Shown here piece by piece: positions 31,902-44,300 of a stretch of 64,000 nucleotides of DNA (its first letter is position 1; every line of letters begins with the position of its first letter). Source of the DNA: Tilletiopsis washingtonensis (taxonomy: Eukaryota; Basidiomycota; Exobasidiomycetes; Entylomatales); the NCBI RefSeq assembly GCF_003144115.1, contig NW_020312011.1, positions 95,217 through 159,216 on the forward strand, read 5' to 3'. The translations under genes and the position numbers were made by a program. Under the pieces are notes generated by a model. The model worked only from the letters and a program-made list of their open reading frames with translations. It ran no database searches and had not been told where the DNA came from.

Positions 31902-33067
31902 ATGGCTGCGCCGCTCACCGTCGGCGTGCTGGCGCTGCAGGGTGCGTTCCACGAGCACATGCAGCACCTCACGCTGCTGCCCGCGCCCGCCGGCTACTCG
32001 CACGTCGCCGCCGTCGCCGTGCGCTCGGCCGAGGCGCTGGCGCAGTGCCACGCCCTCGTCATCCCCGGCGGCGAGAGCACGGCCATTGCGCTGGCGGCAC
32101 AGCGCGCATCGCTGCTTGAGCCGCTGCGTGCGTGGGTGCGCGACGGGCGCCCGACGTGGGGCACCTGCGCCGGCATGATCCTCCTGGCGCGAGAGGCCGC
32201 CGGCGGCAAGCGCGGCGGCCAGCACCTGCTCGGCGGCATCGATGTGCGCGTGGGGCGCAACGGCTTCGGCACGCAGGTGAGTCAATTGCGGGCAGTGGAG
32301 TGCTGCGGCGTGGGCGAGCGCTGAGGGCGCACCGCGCCGCGCGCCATGGCGCCGTGTTGGCGGTGGGCGACAGGCGCGCTGGGCAGCGCATGCGGCGAGG
32401 CTCTGCGTTGTGCAGCAGGCATCCGCCGGATCATTGGAGCGCCCTTGCTCACGCTCTGGCCTGCCAGGTGGCGTCGTTCGAGACGCCCCTCTACATGCCT
32501 GCCCTCTCTGAGGCGTCGTCGTCGTCCTCCTCGGCCGCCGAGCCGGCGCCGTTCCCCGGCGTCTTCATCCGCGCGCCCATCGTCGAGTCGCTGCTGCTGC
32601 CGTCCGACATCTCGGCCGTGCCGCCGGGCTCGGCGACGCTCGTGGGGCGCGGCGAGGGCGAGGCGTACTTCGACGCCGTCGTCGAGGAGCAGGGGCTGCT
32701 GGTGCCCGGCGCACCCCTGCCGCCGCAGACGCCCGGCGCACAGCGCATCTCCGTGGCGCCGCCGCTCGAGGCCGAGGGCGCACCACGCGCACGCCGCCCG
32801 CCGCTCGAGGTGCTCGCCACGCTCGCCACGCTACCCGGTGCCTCGGCGCCGGCGCCGAAGTCCGAGCGTGCGCCTGCCAGCCTCGACATCCCCAATCGGC
32901 CACCGCACGACGCCCAGATCGTCGCGCTGCGCCAGGGCCGCCTGCTCGCCACCAGCTTCCACCCGGAGCTCACCACCGACGGACGCCTGCACGCGTACTT
33001 CCTGCGCGTCTGTGTGCTCGGCTCCGACGCCGACGTCGGCATGCCGCCACTAGACGCCGACGAATAG
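31902..33067 (+). CDS. PDX2: pyridoxal 5'-phosphate synthase glutaminase subunit Pdx2/Sno
   Basis: Class I glutamine amidotransferase that passes ammonia to Pdx1 for de novo vitamin B6 synthesis. Exons are 31902-32276 and 32468-33067 (191-nt intron); 324 aa. N-terminal VGVLALQGAFHEH and VIPGGESTAIALAAQ are hallmark motifs, the nucleophile is C89 in WGTCAGMILL, and the His/Glu pair is H290/E292 in SFHPELTTDG. GIDVRVGRNGFG followed by VASFETPL spans the intron as in the family. The protein is about 100 residues longer than yeast Sno1 because of a Pro/Ala-rich insertion between EGEAYFDAVVEEQG and ALRQGRLLATSF. No PDX1 gene is in the window. Convergent with MCMBP (60 bp gap). Confidence 0.95.
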
Positions 33068-33127
33068 ATGCATAGACTCAGGCTGCGGCGGAGCGTTCTG
33101 CGCATGTGGCCGAGGCCATGCTCATTG

Positions 33128-35161
33128 CTATGGCTGCGGCGGAGAGCCAAGCGTGTCGCCGCTTGTCCGCGCCTCTCGCCGCCGCTCTGGCGTGTCAGGC
33201 GCCACATTCGCCGCCGAGGGCCTGGCACTGCCGTTGGCCGCGGCAGCAGCAGTGGCGGAGCCGGCAGCGGCGACGCGGGTCATGCGCAGCTCGTCGAGCT
33301 CGACGGCACGGCGCCAGGACGCCAGGTCCATCTCGGAAAGTCCGTTCGAGAGCGCCACGAATCTGTGCAGCGCCGCAGCTCAGCGCCTAGCTCTCGAGAA
33401 TCAATGCGCGTGGCGACTCACCTTGCCACGCCCATGCGTCGCAGCAGAGCTTCTTGGCCCTCCTTGAAGCCCGCTTGCCCCTCCTTGCGCGCCGCGACGA
33501 ATTCATCCTGAATCTGCTGCGCCACCTGCTCGGGAATAGCCAGCTCGGCGCTGCGTGCTGTAGCGACGTAGGTGCGCCAGCGGCTCAGCTGCTCCTCAGA
33601 TGCCGCTGCCGGCGCGGATGTGGAGGCGGAGGGCGAGGTCGGCAGCCAGACGTCGATCGGCAACAGAGACTTGCCGGTCGAGAGCACAACGACGGGCGCG
33701 TCGACGTCGAAGTCAAATGTCGAGTAGGAGAAGTTGTACGCGAGCTTGCGGCTCGTCAGCATTGCCGAGAGCTCGCGGATGTTGCGCACGCCTGCGTCGC
33801 CGTGTCAGTCTGCTTGTCTTCGCATCGAACTAGCATCTGGGTGCTCACCGCGGTCGCCCAGCGTGCCCTCGCCCATCTCCGTCTCGTCGATGAGCAGCGC
33901 CGTGCCATCGACACACTGCAGACGGCCGGCACGCAGGCCCTCACCCGCTCCGTCGTTGCTCGGCGCCATGCGCGTGCGCGCCTCGTTCAGATGCGGCAGC
34001 GCCAGCGACTGGCGCAGCACACTCGGCAGCAGCGCCTGCAGCGCGCCGTGCAGGTGCGGCAGCGTGGCGCCGGAGAGATTCAGGGACAGCGAGCCAAGCA
34101 GCAGCGGGCCGCGTCGTGAGTGGCTACGTCTGCGAGTCAGCGGCAGCAAGGGCAGCGCAGCGAGAGGCACACTCACATGCGTGCCAGCAGCGCAAGCAGC
34201 GTCCACTCGGCGGCCAACTCGTCGCCAGCTAGTGCGTCCTTGAGATACGCGCTGATCTCCTGTCGAGCCTCAGCTGCGCCGGCGCTCTGCGCCTCGCTGG
34301 GCGCAGCCGCGCTGACACGCAGGTCGACAGGTGCGAGGGCCAGCACATGCAACGCCGGCACGAGAGGAGTGCTCGAACCGGCACTGCCGTCGGCGTCGGC
34401 CCAGTCGGCGCCCGGCAACGCGCTCGAGTCAAGCACGCCGAGCACATCGACGCATTGTGTCACGCGCAGCGAGTCGGCCAGCTCGTCGTCGTAGATCTGC
34501 GCAGCAACGACGCGGGTCAGCACGGCGCACAGCGAGTCAGAAGGAGCGCCCGCCAACGGCTGTCTGGTCTTGTCACGCCGGCGCTGCACTCACTTTGAGC
34601 AGCGCGCCTGCGCCAGGCTGCTCGCGCTGCGGGTGCTTGTCGAGGTACGCCGGTGCTTCGTCGCCCAGCGCCATGTTCCGCATGGCCTCGGCTGAGCGAT
34701 GCCAGTCAGTGCTGCAGTAAGAGCGGCAAGTACGCACCGCACTCACCAGCATCGTCAGCGCCCACATCAGCCGCAGCCGCCGCGCCGCGCTGCCAGCTGC
34801 GGCGCGCCCATGCACTCCAGCCAGGCACGTCGCACGCATAAACGACGGCACGCTCGGCGAGCTGGCTGTCGCTGGCTGCGGCGGCGTCGTCGTCGTCGCC
34901 GTCGCCGGCCTCGACACGCCAGCAGTCGGCAGCGCGCACAAGCTCGCGGCCGAGGCCCGTGTCCTGGAGCATGCAGCGCCAGCGCACGAGCGTGCCGGGT
35001 GCGCGCGAGGCGGCAAAGACGGGCACGTCGGGCGCGCCGAGCCAGGGCGCATAGCGGCGCGCCAGGGTCTGTGCGAGGGCAGCGGCGGAGGCGCGCGGCT
35101 GCTCGGCGCGCAGGGCGGCGAGCAGCGGCGCAGGCGACGGCGGTGCGGTGGCTGTGGGCAT
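33128..35161 (-). CDS. MCMBP: MCM complex-binding protein (MCMBP/ETG1)
   Basis: Binds MCM2-7 subunits and affects their loading, unloading and stability in replication. Exons are 35161-34747, 34691-34594, 34496-34177, 34129-33849, 33791-33422 and 33362-33128; 572 aa. Matches to human MCMBP run the whole length: GTLVRWRCMLQDTG near the N-terminus, VVYACDVPGWSAWA, then ALAGDELAAEWTLLALLAR, GPLLLGSLSLNLSG, TALLIDETEMGEGTL, GVRNIRELSAMLTSRKLAYN, VVVLSTGKSLLPIDVWLP and the tail SEMDLASWRRAVELDELR. An alternative upstream in-frame ATG exists at 35233, but the family N-terminus fits 35161 better. Two ACGCGT boxes lie 118-141 bp upstream of the start codon. Confidence 0.93.
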
Positions 35162-35278
35162 GGCGGGAGTGGTGGTGGCAAGGTGAGGTGTAGCAGCGAG
35201 AGAGGCCTGGCTGAGGGAAAGCGCATCTCGCACGGCTGCGCCGCTGCGCTCGCCCGAGTGCCGCAGACGCGCCCATCT

Positions 35279-35302
35279 ACGCGTCGGCGCGCCACGACGC
35301 GT
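35279..35302. promoter_or_regulatory. pair of ACGCGT (MCB-type) boxes between MCMBP and the bromodomain gene
   Basis: Two ACGCGT hexamers (35279-35284 and 35297-35302) lie 18 bp apart with GGCGCGCC between them, 118-141 bp upstream of the MCMBP start. ACGCGT is the core bound by MBF in fungal G1/S promoters. The word is not rare in GC-rich DNA, so the role is inference. Confidence 0.35.
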
Positions 35303-35585
35303 CGGAGCCGAATGCGCGGCAGGCGCGGCACACAGGCGGCGTGCCGGAGCGCTGCTCTGCCGCCAGCTCGCGGCGAGGCGGCTTCCTGTTCCTGCTGCTC
35401 TCTGTGACTGCCTGCGCCGCGCCTCTCTCCTTCACTCCCGTCCTCTCGCACCGCCAGCCCGCTCCCATCGCACACGCATCCACACGCCCTCTCACGACCC
35501 TTATCCGCACTCTCAAATTGCCACGCCGTCCATCTGCCAGCCACTTCCGCACGCCGTGGCCGCCGGCTGCGCCCCGCTGCCCCGC

Positions 35586-38378
35586 ATGTCCTCGCCGCGG
35601 GCCATCCTGCTGCGCGGCGCTGCTGCCGCCTCGCCGACCTACTTCACCCTGCTGCCCGACTCGTTCGCCGTGCGTGTCCGCCGCACGTGTGCCGAGCTGC
35701 CGCCTTGCGCTGACCGCCTCTCTCTGCAGGAGCTGCTGAACAAGGCACGCACCCTCTTCCCGGCGCCGCCCGCCTCGCCCTCGACATCCGCCGCCGCGCG
35801 CGTCGAGCCCGAGGCGCGCCTGACGCTCGGCAGCGATGCGTCGGCCATCCTCTGCGCCGATGCGCTGCCGGCACTGCGCGAGCGCGAGCTGCTCGTGCTG
35901 CGCTGGAGCGTGCCCGCCAGCGCCGCCCCGCCTGCCGTCGCCGCGCCCGCCGCGAGCCCCAGCCCGGCGCTGAAGAGCAGCCTGCGTGTGCGCTGGGACG
36001 CCAGCATCCCGCCGCCGGCGCAGCAGGCCGGGCCCAGCTCGGATGCCGCCGCTGCGGCGCCGACGAGCGTGGCACAGCTGCGCCAGGCCGCCGGCACCAA
36101 GGCGCGCCTGCGTGCCGAGCATGCGCGTCGCGTCCTCGAGGAGCAGCGCGTGCTGCGCGTCCGCGAGGCCGAGCAGCAGGCCGGCGACGGCGAGCCGAGC
36201 GCGTCGACGGCCTCTGTGGGACAGAGTGAGGAGACGAGCGAGTGCGCAGAGCCACCGTCTCCGGTTGTCTCCGCCCTCGAGAGCGCCGCAGCAGGTGTCA
36301 CGGCATCTGAGGCACCGGCCGCTGCTGTGAACAACGCTGTACAGCCGCCGCTGTCGCCGTCATCCTCGACCACTGCCTCGCCCGTCGTGCAAGAGACTGC
36401 CTCGCCGGTCAAGCCCGCCTCCGCTACAGCATCGCCAGCTCTGGCTTCGCCGTCGACCGCGTCTCAGCCGGAGCAGCAGTTTGCAAGCGCATCCACCACG
36501 CTTGATCTGCCTCAGCCAGCCGAGGACAGCAGCAGCCCGCCGCCATACTCCAGTCCTCGCGTGCCGGTGCCCATCGCCACAAGCAGCGATGCGCAAGAGA
36601 TGGACATCGATACGCAGCAGGGCTCCAGCCCGCCGACGAGCCCGACGCGCAACGTGCAGTCGGCGCTGCTCAAGCCGCTCGCGTCGAATGCGCTCGAGCT
36701 CGGTGCCGCAACGCGCCGTGGCGATGCCTCTGACCGCAGTGAGTGACCGCAGCTGGCGCAGTATCCATGGAAAGCTGACTGACCCTCGTCTGCAGTGAGC
36801 ATGGCGTACCGCAGCATGACGGCCGTGCTCGAGGCCCTGCGCCACCACCCGGGCAACCTGTACTTCCGACACGCGCTGCCCGCCTCCTTTGTGCACTTCT
36901 CACAGAAGCACTGCGGCCAGCACGTCGACTTTGCCGTGCTCGCCTCGCGCATCGCCGCACGCGCCTACCACGATGCCGCGGGCCCGTCGGCCGGCGCAGC
37001 GAGCGACGTGGCCGAGGCACGCGAGGCGCTCATGCGCTTCAAGACGGACCTGACGCAGCTCTGGCGCAACGCAGCGGCCTTCTTTGGCAGCAAGAGCAAG
37101 GAGGCCGTCTGCGCCGACACGCTGCGCCGCTTCGCCGAGATCGTGTTCGAGGAGTGGAGCCGCCGCCTGGGCGCACAGCCCGCAGCGGCCGGCGCAACCA
37201 GCAGCGAGGCCGAGAAGCCGGCTGCCGTGCGGCGAGAGGGTGCAGACGATGCGCAGCGCACTCCGCAAGCACAGCGCTTCTTCCGTGCGCTCTCTGGCGC
37301 CGGCGCACCTGGTGCTCGGGCACCAGCGCCAAGCCAGGCGCAGCGTTCCTTCCTGGCATCGAAGCGCCTGCCGCAGCAGGCGCCACCGCACCCTCGCAAG
37401 CGGCTTGGCCCGCCGCTGGCGCTGCACTCGCAGGCGCCCGCCTCGGCCTCCGCCAAGCGTGGCGAGCCGACAGCCGAGCAGTACGCTGCCTTTCTCAGCG
37501 CCGTCTCTGCGCCATCCACACGTGCGGCTGCGCCTCGCGGCCTCGACCTGCCGGCACGCGACGACGCCTCGCGCATGGGCAGCGCCGACGTGCGGACGCC
37601 GACGTACGAGAGCGTGCTGGAGGTGCCGCAGATGCCGCCGCAGCCCAAGCCGCAGCAAGCGCAGCCGCAAGAGAAGGCGGTCCCTCAGCCGCAGCCGCAG
37701 TCAGAGGCGGCCAAGCAGCCACAGCTGGTCCCGCGGCCTATGCTGGCGGCTGAGAGCCGCAAGCACAAGGCGCTGCCGCGTGCAAACCGCCGCACTCGGG
37801 GCACTACTCGCTCGCTCGCCGTCGCGCTGGGCAACTCGTCGGCCGAGGAGGAGGAATCCTCACAGTCGAGCAACGAGCTCTCCGACACGCCAGCGAGCGG
37901 CTCGAGGCGCGCCTCTCCCACCCTCGCTCTTGCCGCCGCTGTGCCACGCCGCAGCTCTGGACGCGCTGCCCACGACGCCATCACGATCGAGTCGGACGGC
38001 TCCGACGACGATGCCTCCTTCGTCGAGGCCCTCGTCTTCGGCGCCGCTGCGGCTCCCGCGCTGCCCAGCACGCCGCGCTTCAAGCGCAAGGCACGCACCT
38101 CGCTCGGCGCCGGCGCCTACGCCGAGCCGTCGTCGTCAGACTTCGACGGCGACTCGCTCTCCGAGGCAGAGCCGGAGCAGGACGACGTGCAGGAGGCGGA
38201 GGAGTCCGTCGAGGAGCGCGAGGAGCCGCCGCGGCCAACTCGCCCCGCCAAGCGCTTCCGCAGCAAGCTGGCCGCCCTCGCTGCGGCTGCCGCCGCTCCG
38301 CAGAAGCAGCAGGAGGAATTCCAGCCGAAGCGCAGCGCGCGCATGATCGCGCGACGACAGCGCGGCGTGCGTGCTTGA
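35586..38378 (+). CDS. protein with a degenerate bromodomain-like region
   Basis: Exons are 35586-36738 and 36796-38378 (57-nt intron); 911 aa. The first 110 residues look folded (SPRAILLRGAAAASPTYFTL, LSLQELLNKARTLFP) but match nothing I know. A Ser/Pro/Ala-rich linker with a charged helix (LRAEHARRVLEEQRVLRVRE) follows. Residues about 390-505 read as a bromodomain: AVLEALRHHPGNLYFRHALP, DFAVLASRIAARAY, then RFKTDLTQLWRNAAAFFGSK and LRRFAEIVFEEWSRRL. The usual YN acetyl-lysine contact appears as FG, so acetyl-lysine binding may be lost. The last 400 residues are low-complexity and contain acidic and basic patches (KRFRSKLAAL, RSARMIARRQRG) typical of nuclear proteins. Probably chromatin-associated, but the complex is unknown. 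Confidence 0.7.
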
Positions 38379-38480
38379 GGCACACCCGCTCATTCCCGTG
38401 ACCCATTCGCATCCTGTACCTGCAGTGACCTCTTTGTATTGCTTCGCTCTCCACGGAAATACCCATTTTGCACCTTCTCC

Positions 38481-39575
38481 TCAGAGCCTGGCGAAGGTGA
38501 AGCCGCCTTGCCGCTCGACGACGGGCACGTCGAGCTCGGCCAGGTGCTCGCCGTCCTTGGCGTCGCCGTTGGCAATGCCGGCCGTCATGCGGTCGCCGGG
38601 GCGCACGGGGCCGACGCCCGGCGGCGTGCCGGTGAGCAGCACGTCGCCGACCTCGAGCGTCATGATGCCCGTGACGTGCTCGAGCAGCGCGGGAATGTCG
38701 AACGTCATGTCGCTCGTGTTGCCCGACTGCTTCGTCTCGCCGTTGACCTGCGGAGTGTGAGTGCGGGCGAGCGACTCGAGGACCAGACAGACGCACCTTG
38801 AGCCAGAGCTTCATGTTGCTGTGGTCCTTGACGTCCTTCACGTCAATCATGTCGCTGCACGAGGACAGCGTCAGCTGCGCGCGGTCAAGTCGTCGCGGAT
38901 ATTCTCACGAGATCGGGCAGAAGGTGTCAAGGCCCTTGGCAGCGCTCCACGGCAGGCCGGCCTTCTTGGCGGCGTCCTGCATGTTGCGCGCCGTCATGTC
39001 GATTGCGAGTGCTGGACGGAGCAGGTTCAGCTGCGCCGCTGCTGGAGCGCACGGCCGTCGCACGCACCATAGCCGCCGATGTACTTGCTGGCGTCGGCCT
39101 TGCTCACGTTGGTGGCCTTCGTGCCGATGATGACGCCGAGCTCGACTGCGGCGCAACACGCTCGTCAGCGGACGCAGCGCTTGAGCCGGGAGACATTGCG
39201 AGGCAGGCTCTGCTCGCTAGCTCGGGCAGCCAGTGCAAGCCATCAGATCAGGTCTGCTCATCCTTGCGCCCAGGTTGACGGGACCGGCGGTCATGTCACG
39301 CGGCCAGCATACGTCTGCTCCTGCGTCTGCCATGCAACCGTCGCTGCTGCATCCCTCTCGCGCCCTCCAGCACGTGCCGCCTGCTCACCCTCAAAGTGCG
39401 CCTCGACGCCCTGGGGCACCTGCACGGCCTCGCCGTTGCGCACCATGCAGCCGGGCGGCTTGAGGAAGAAGAAGGGGCTGGTGGGCACGGCGTTGCCGAG
39501 CTCCTTGGCGTGCGCCGCGTAGTTGCGCCCGATGGCGGCGATGGTGCGTGCGCGCGTGAAGAACTGCGAGGCCAT
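38481..39575 (-). CDS. FAHD1: fumarylacetoacetate hydrolase-family protein (FAHD1/acylpyruvase type)
   Basis: Small FAH-fold enzyme; relatives hydrolyse acylpyruvates and decarboxylate oxaloacetate, usually in mitochondria. Exons are 39575-39389, 39145-39068, 39011-38909, 38854-38797 and 38747-38481; 230 aa. Motifs in order: TIAAIGRNYAAHAKELGN, PFFFLKPPGCM, HFEVELGVIIG (metal ligands expected at E62 and E64), LAIDMTARNMQDAAKKAGLP (D93), WSAAKGLDTFCPIS and LLTGTPPGVGPVRPGD. Intron 1 is 243 nt, but the flanking protein is contiguous with yeast Fmp41 and human FAHD1. No clear mitochondrial presequence is visible; the protein starts directly at the conserved domain. Convergent with the bromodomain gene (102 bp). 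Confidence 0.94.
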
Positions 39576-41334
39576 GGTGACGTGTGTGTGTTGTTGGTGT
39601 GGCTGAGGGAAGAGGCATGGCATGGCTGCAGCGCAGGTGACTCGCTGCTCGTCGCTGTCGCCGCCTTGGCCGCCCCGCATCAGCCTCGGCGGCGCTCGGA
39701 CCGGCAGCGAGCCGTGCGAGAGACGCGGCCGCCTCCGCGCTGCCCGCCGTAGCGTGCGCGCCGTAGTCCCGCCTCTCCCGCCCGCGCCGAGGAACCACCA
39801 CGGCGCTCCCTCACGAACAGCGACGTCTTCGCTCACAGGCATCTTCGGCATGCTGCTCTGCAGAGGAACACCGTCCACGGCCCTGCCGATTGCGACACGA
39901 GCTCTTCGCCCGAAGCCGTCGCGCCAAGTCCGCGCCTGTTGCAGCCGCGGCTGCGCCGGGTGCGGCGCACAGGCTGCACAGGACGGCGCCCATCAGATGC
40001 AGCCGCAGCACTCGCTCGGCAACGTCCGCCTCGTTGGGGGCAACGTCGCTGCTTGCGCCATGGACATGCTGCACTCGCACCTGCCCTTGCACCGCTTGAC
40101 CTCCGGTGCTGGAGCGGCTCGGAGGCATGGCCGCGGACCAGGGCCCGGCGCGCTCGAGCTGGCCGCTCACATCACATCCGCCGCGGAGGCGACCCCTCCC
40201 TGGCCGCTCAGATCGCTCCCGTGAGGCGCCATCAGGGGTCACGGACCGCCGTGCGGCGTCATGCGGCTCAGCTTGTCGACCGCTGCTGCGTCCGGGTGCT
40301 GTGCCCTGCTCTGGCTGGTGTGGCCTCGCCGCCATCCGCTGGACTCGGCTTTCTGCGCGTGCGAGGCGCGGCATTCTCGCCTGAGCTTGATGTTGTGATG
40401 CCGGGGTGTGGCAGCGAGCTCCGGCCGGTCATGCCTGCGATGGACAGCGGGCGGAGACGGCGCCGTCATCAGCCTGTCGCCCGCTGCGGAGACGTTCTCT
40501 GGGGCCTCCGTCTGCGTCGTGTCGCGCCGCTCGCGCCGGCGGGCCGAGCGTCCGCCGTCGCGCGCGACAGCCCGCCTTGTCCCTCTCGCAGCGCTGCAAG
40601 CCCAGCGTCACGCTTTTGAAGCTGCAAGAGCAGCAATCCCGATGCCGCATGCTGAGAGCTGCCAGTCGGTGCCTTGTTGCGGGCTTCAGGACGATGGAGG
40701 GAGCCAGACGGAGAATGCCGGCTCGGGGCGGCGCCGAGGGGCTGCTGATGCTGATCACGTGACCTGACCCACGGGCCAGTCCAGCACCAGCTTCCTGCCA
40801 AGCCTGACACCGCAGCGCATGGAGCGTGTGCGGCTGTCAGAGGGACGAGGCACTTCTTGGCTTGCTGCTGCCTGGCTCCTCAGCAGGCAGAGCCGAGCAG
40901 AAGAGCGGGCCGCTCGAGGCCGCCGTTGAGCCGGCGCGGCGCTGCCGTACGAGAGCGCCACGCAAGATCGCTGATCACGCGCCCGTGCTGCCTGCCGCTG
41001 CTGGTGAGGGGCAGCCTGCTGCAGGGACCCTCGTGCTCGTGCAGCAGCAGCACAGCGCCGGATGCCGAAGTGTTGGGCAGCCGCTGGCCCGTCGTCGCCT
41101 CCACCATCCTCGCTGCGCCTCTGCGTGCGCCGCCCCGCCCTGCTCTTCTGGGGCCCTCCTCTCGTCTCACTTTACCCTTCGCGCGCCTCGACGGCTCACC
41201 GCAGCACGCACGGCCCTGCTGCCTCGCACCCTACATCTGCCTCTGCCGCTCCTCGACGCGCCTAGAGCTTCGCTTCGCCCTCGCTTCTTCTTCCACTAGA
41301 CTTGTCTTAGAGCGCATCCTTGCGCGCCGCCGCG
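39576..41334. other. 1.76 kb gene-free spacer upstream of FAHD1-like and SAPS genes
   Basis: Divergent spacer between a minus-strand and a plus-strand gene. The open frames that cross it are Arg/Ala/Cys-rich shadows without family resemblance. A pyrimidine-rich stretch (about 41140-41310) immediately upstream of the SAPS gene is typical of a fungal core promoter. I see nothing else in it. Confidence 0.5.
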
Positions 41335-44300
41335 ATGTTCTGGCGCTTCGGCTTCTCCTCGGCCTCGACGCTCGACTCGCTGCTCGAGCGGCCAAACGTG
41401 ACGCTCGAGGAGGTGCTCGACGAGGAGGACCTGCTGCAGGAGTGCAAGAACCAGAATGCAAAGCTCGTCTCCTTTCTCACGCAGCCGCGCGTCCTCGGCC
41501 GCCTGCTCGAGCATGTCGTCGGCACGGCCGAGGTCGGTGGCGGCAGTGGCCGGGATTGGGAGGAGAAGGTGCGCTTCAAGTGAGTGCGACAGTCTCAGCG
41601 TGCGCCATGCGCTAGGCGAGAGGCGGGCTGCAGCCTATGCGGACGCAGTATGTGCTGGGCAACAGCTGACGCCCACGCAGGTACCCCTACCTCGCGTCCG
41701 AGGTGCTTTGCAGCGACGTCTGGGCCGTCGTCGAGACGGTGCTGGAGCACAAGGAAGAGCTGCTCGAGCCGTTCTGGAACACGATACTCACTGCGCGGCC
41801 GCAGCCGAATCAGCCGGCCGTACCACAGCACATGCATCCTCTCTTTGCCGATCCGGCGGACAGCGCCAAGCTCGGCGTGGCAAACGCGGCAGGTGCCTCT
41901 GCCGCTGCTGAGACGACCCAGGAGTCAGCCGAATCAGACGGCATGGAGAGCGCAGACGCGGGCGTACTGGGCCTCGACACGTCGTCTGGGCAGTCGGAGG
42001 GCCACAGCTTCACGACGGCGAGGGAGAATGGGCCGGGCCGCAGCGTGCTGGCCGGCTACTGGGCCAAGGTCAATGGCGTGTTCTTGGACAAGAAGCCTTT
42101 GCAGGTGAGTCGCCCGCCAGGCAGATGCCAACACCGCTCTGACACTGCTGCAGATGCTCGACTTCGTTCGCGGCCTGCCGTGCATCACTGAGCGCTTCGT
42201 GGCGCACCTCGAGACGCCGGCCGTCGTCGACCTGCTCTATCGCATCGTGCAGTGCGACGAGTCTGTTCCCGCTGCGGGCGTGATCGAGGTGAGTGCGAAA
42301 TGTCGCCCGGTCTCGTCGCGGTGCTCACTCTGCACCACAGTGGCTGTCTGAGCGTCAGCTCATCCCCAAGCTCGTCGAGCTGCTGGCGCCGTGTTACTCT
42401 GCCGACCTGCACAACACTACCTCGGAGCTGCTCAAGGCCATCATCGCCCTCTCCGCGCCTGCGACGGCGACGCTTAATCAGGCGCCGCAGAGCGATGCCT
42501 ATGGTGGCTACTCGGGCGAAGGGCAGCAGCAGCAACAGCAGCTGAGCTGCATGAACAACCGCCTCGTGCGCGAGTTGGCCAGCGAGGCCATGGTACGCAA
42601 GATGGTCGGCTTCATGCTCGACGACTCGCTGCCATCGCAGCTGCATCGGAGACTGTCAGTCGCAGCCGACGAGCAGCTTGCGGCCCAGGACGCCAAGGCT
42701 GCCACATCGAAGCCTGCGACTGCTGGCAAGTCGCAGACGCTCAACTCGCTGAGCGAGGCAGAGAACGGCGCCGCAGGCAGCGAGTCTGCACTGGACGACG
42801 AGGAGGCAGATGCGGCGGAGCTCAAGCGCAAGGGCGCGCGCACGCCGCTCACGCCCGCTGACCACCCCGCGATCGGTGCGGGGCCGGGTCGGCACGACTC
42901 GACCTCGACGTTGCGGCCCAGCACCTTCCCGCCCGTCAGCGCGCCGACTGTGCCCGTCACGTCCGACACGTGCACCTCGTCGCTCGTGACGTGCATCGGC
43001 GTCTTCATCGAGCTGATCCGCAAGAACAACTCGGACTACTTTGAGCAGCACCTCTTCCATACGCTGCGCACGCACCTGCTGCAGCGCCAGCAGGAGATTG
43101 CCGAGGCGCGCGCGCAGAAGCGCGCCGCCGAGGCTGCGGACACCAGCTCGAGCACTGCCACGCCAGACGGCGACCAGAGCTGGCAGCAGGGCGAGGACGA
43201 GGACATGGAAGGCATGGAGGAGGCCATGGCCGAGCTCTCGGACAAGCTGGGCATCGTGCAGCTCGGCCCGCTGCTGCGCGTGCTGTGCGAGCGCCTCTCC
43301 GACTTTCAGGAGCTCGTGCAGCGCCCGCGCGCCTCTGCGGCGCCACTGTCCACGACGCTGGGCCCCATCAGCGCGCTGACGTTCGAGCGGTACCGCATCA
43401 CGGAGCTCTACGCTGAGCTGCTGCACTGCTCCAACATGGCGCTGCTCAACCGCGCGCCCGGCGAGGGGCCCGTCTACTCGGAGGACGGCGTGCTGACGGG
43501 CGGCATTGAGGGCCTGCAGATCCTCGCGCGCATGCTGCACGGCGGCGATGCGGGCTCGGAGACTGCCGGCGACACGACGCGCGGCACACTCAACGCCAGC
43601 GCTCCAGGCTCTACGAGTGGCGCGGCCGACGAGTCGATGGACGTCTCGGCGGGCAGTGCCGACGCCGTCGAGTCAGCAGCGGGAGAGAATGGCGCCAACA
43701 CGCCTGCCTCCCTCTCAGTCGGCAACTCGGCCCCCTCTAGCCGCGCACACTCCCGCGAAGCCACCCGGCATCGCCGCGAGGAGTCGTCGACCACAGACGG
43801 CTCCTCGAACAGCGAAGACGCGGACGCTGCCGATGAGAAGGACCCCTTCGCGGATGAGGACGGCGAGGCAGCCAGCAGCGACGCAGCACCTGCCTCGACG
43901 GACCAGTCGGCGAGCTCTACGGACACCGTCGTTGACGCACCGGCAGCGGCCGAGCCATTGATCACCGAGGCGCAGAGCGCGGCGCATGCTGCAGAGGTGG
44001 CTGCGCCCGTACCCGAGGCAGATGCAGACGAGGCGCAGACCATCCGCTCTGCCCTGTCTGGCCTCTCGCTGGCCGAGCTGACGTCGCCCGCGCCGTCTGG
44101 CCCGCCGTCGCCCATCGACGACGCACGGCAGTACGTCGTGGGCGACCTGCTGAAGAAGCGCTTCTTGGAGAGCGGCATCATCCCGACGATCCTCGTGAGT
44201 CATCACGCTGTGCGACTGTGCTGTGCCCAGCGCTGACGCCTCTGCAGACGCTCTTCTTCGAGTATCCGTGGAACAATTTCCTGCACAACGTCGTGTACGA

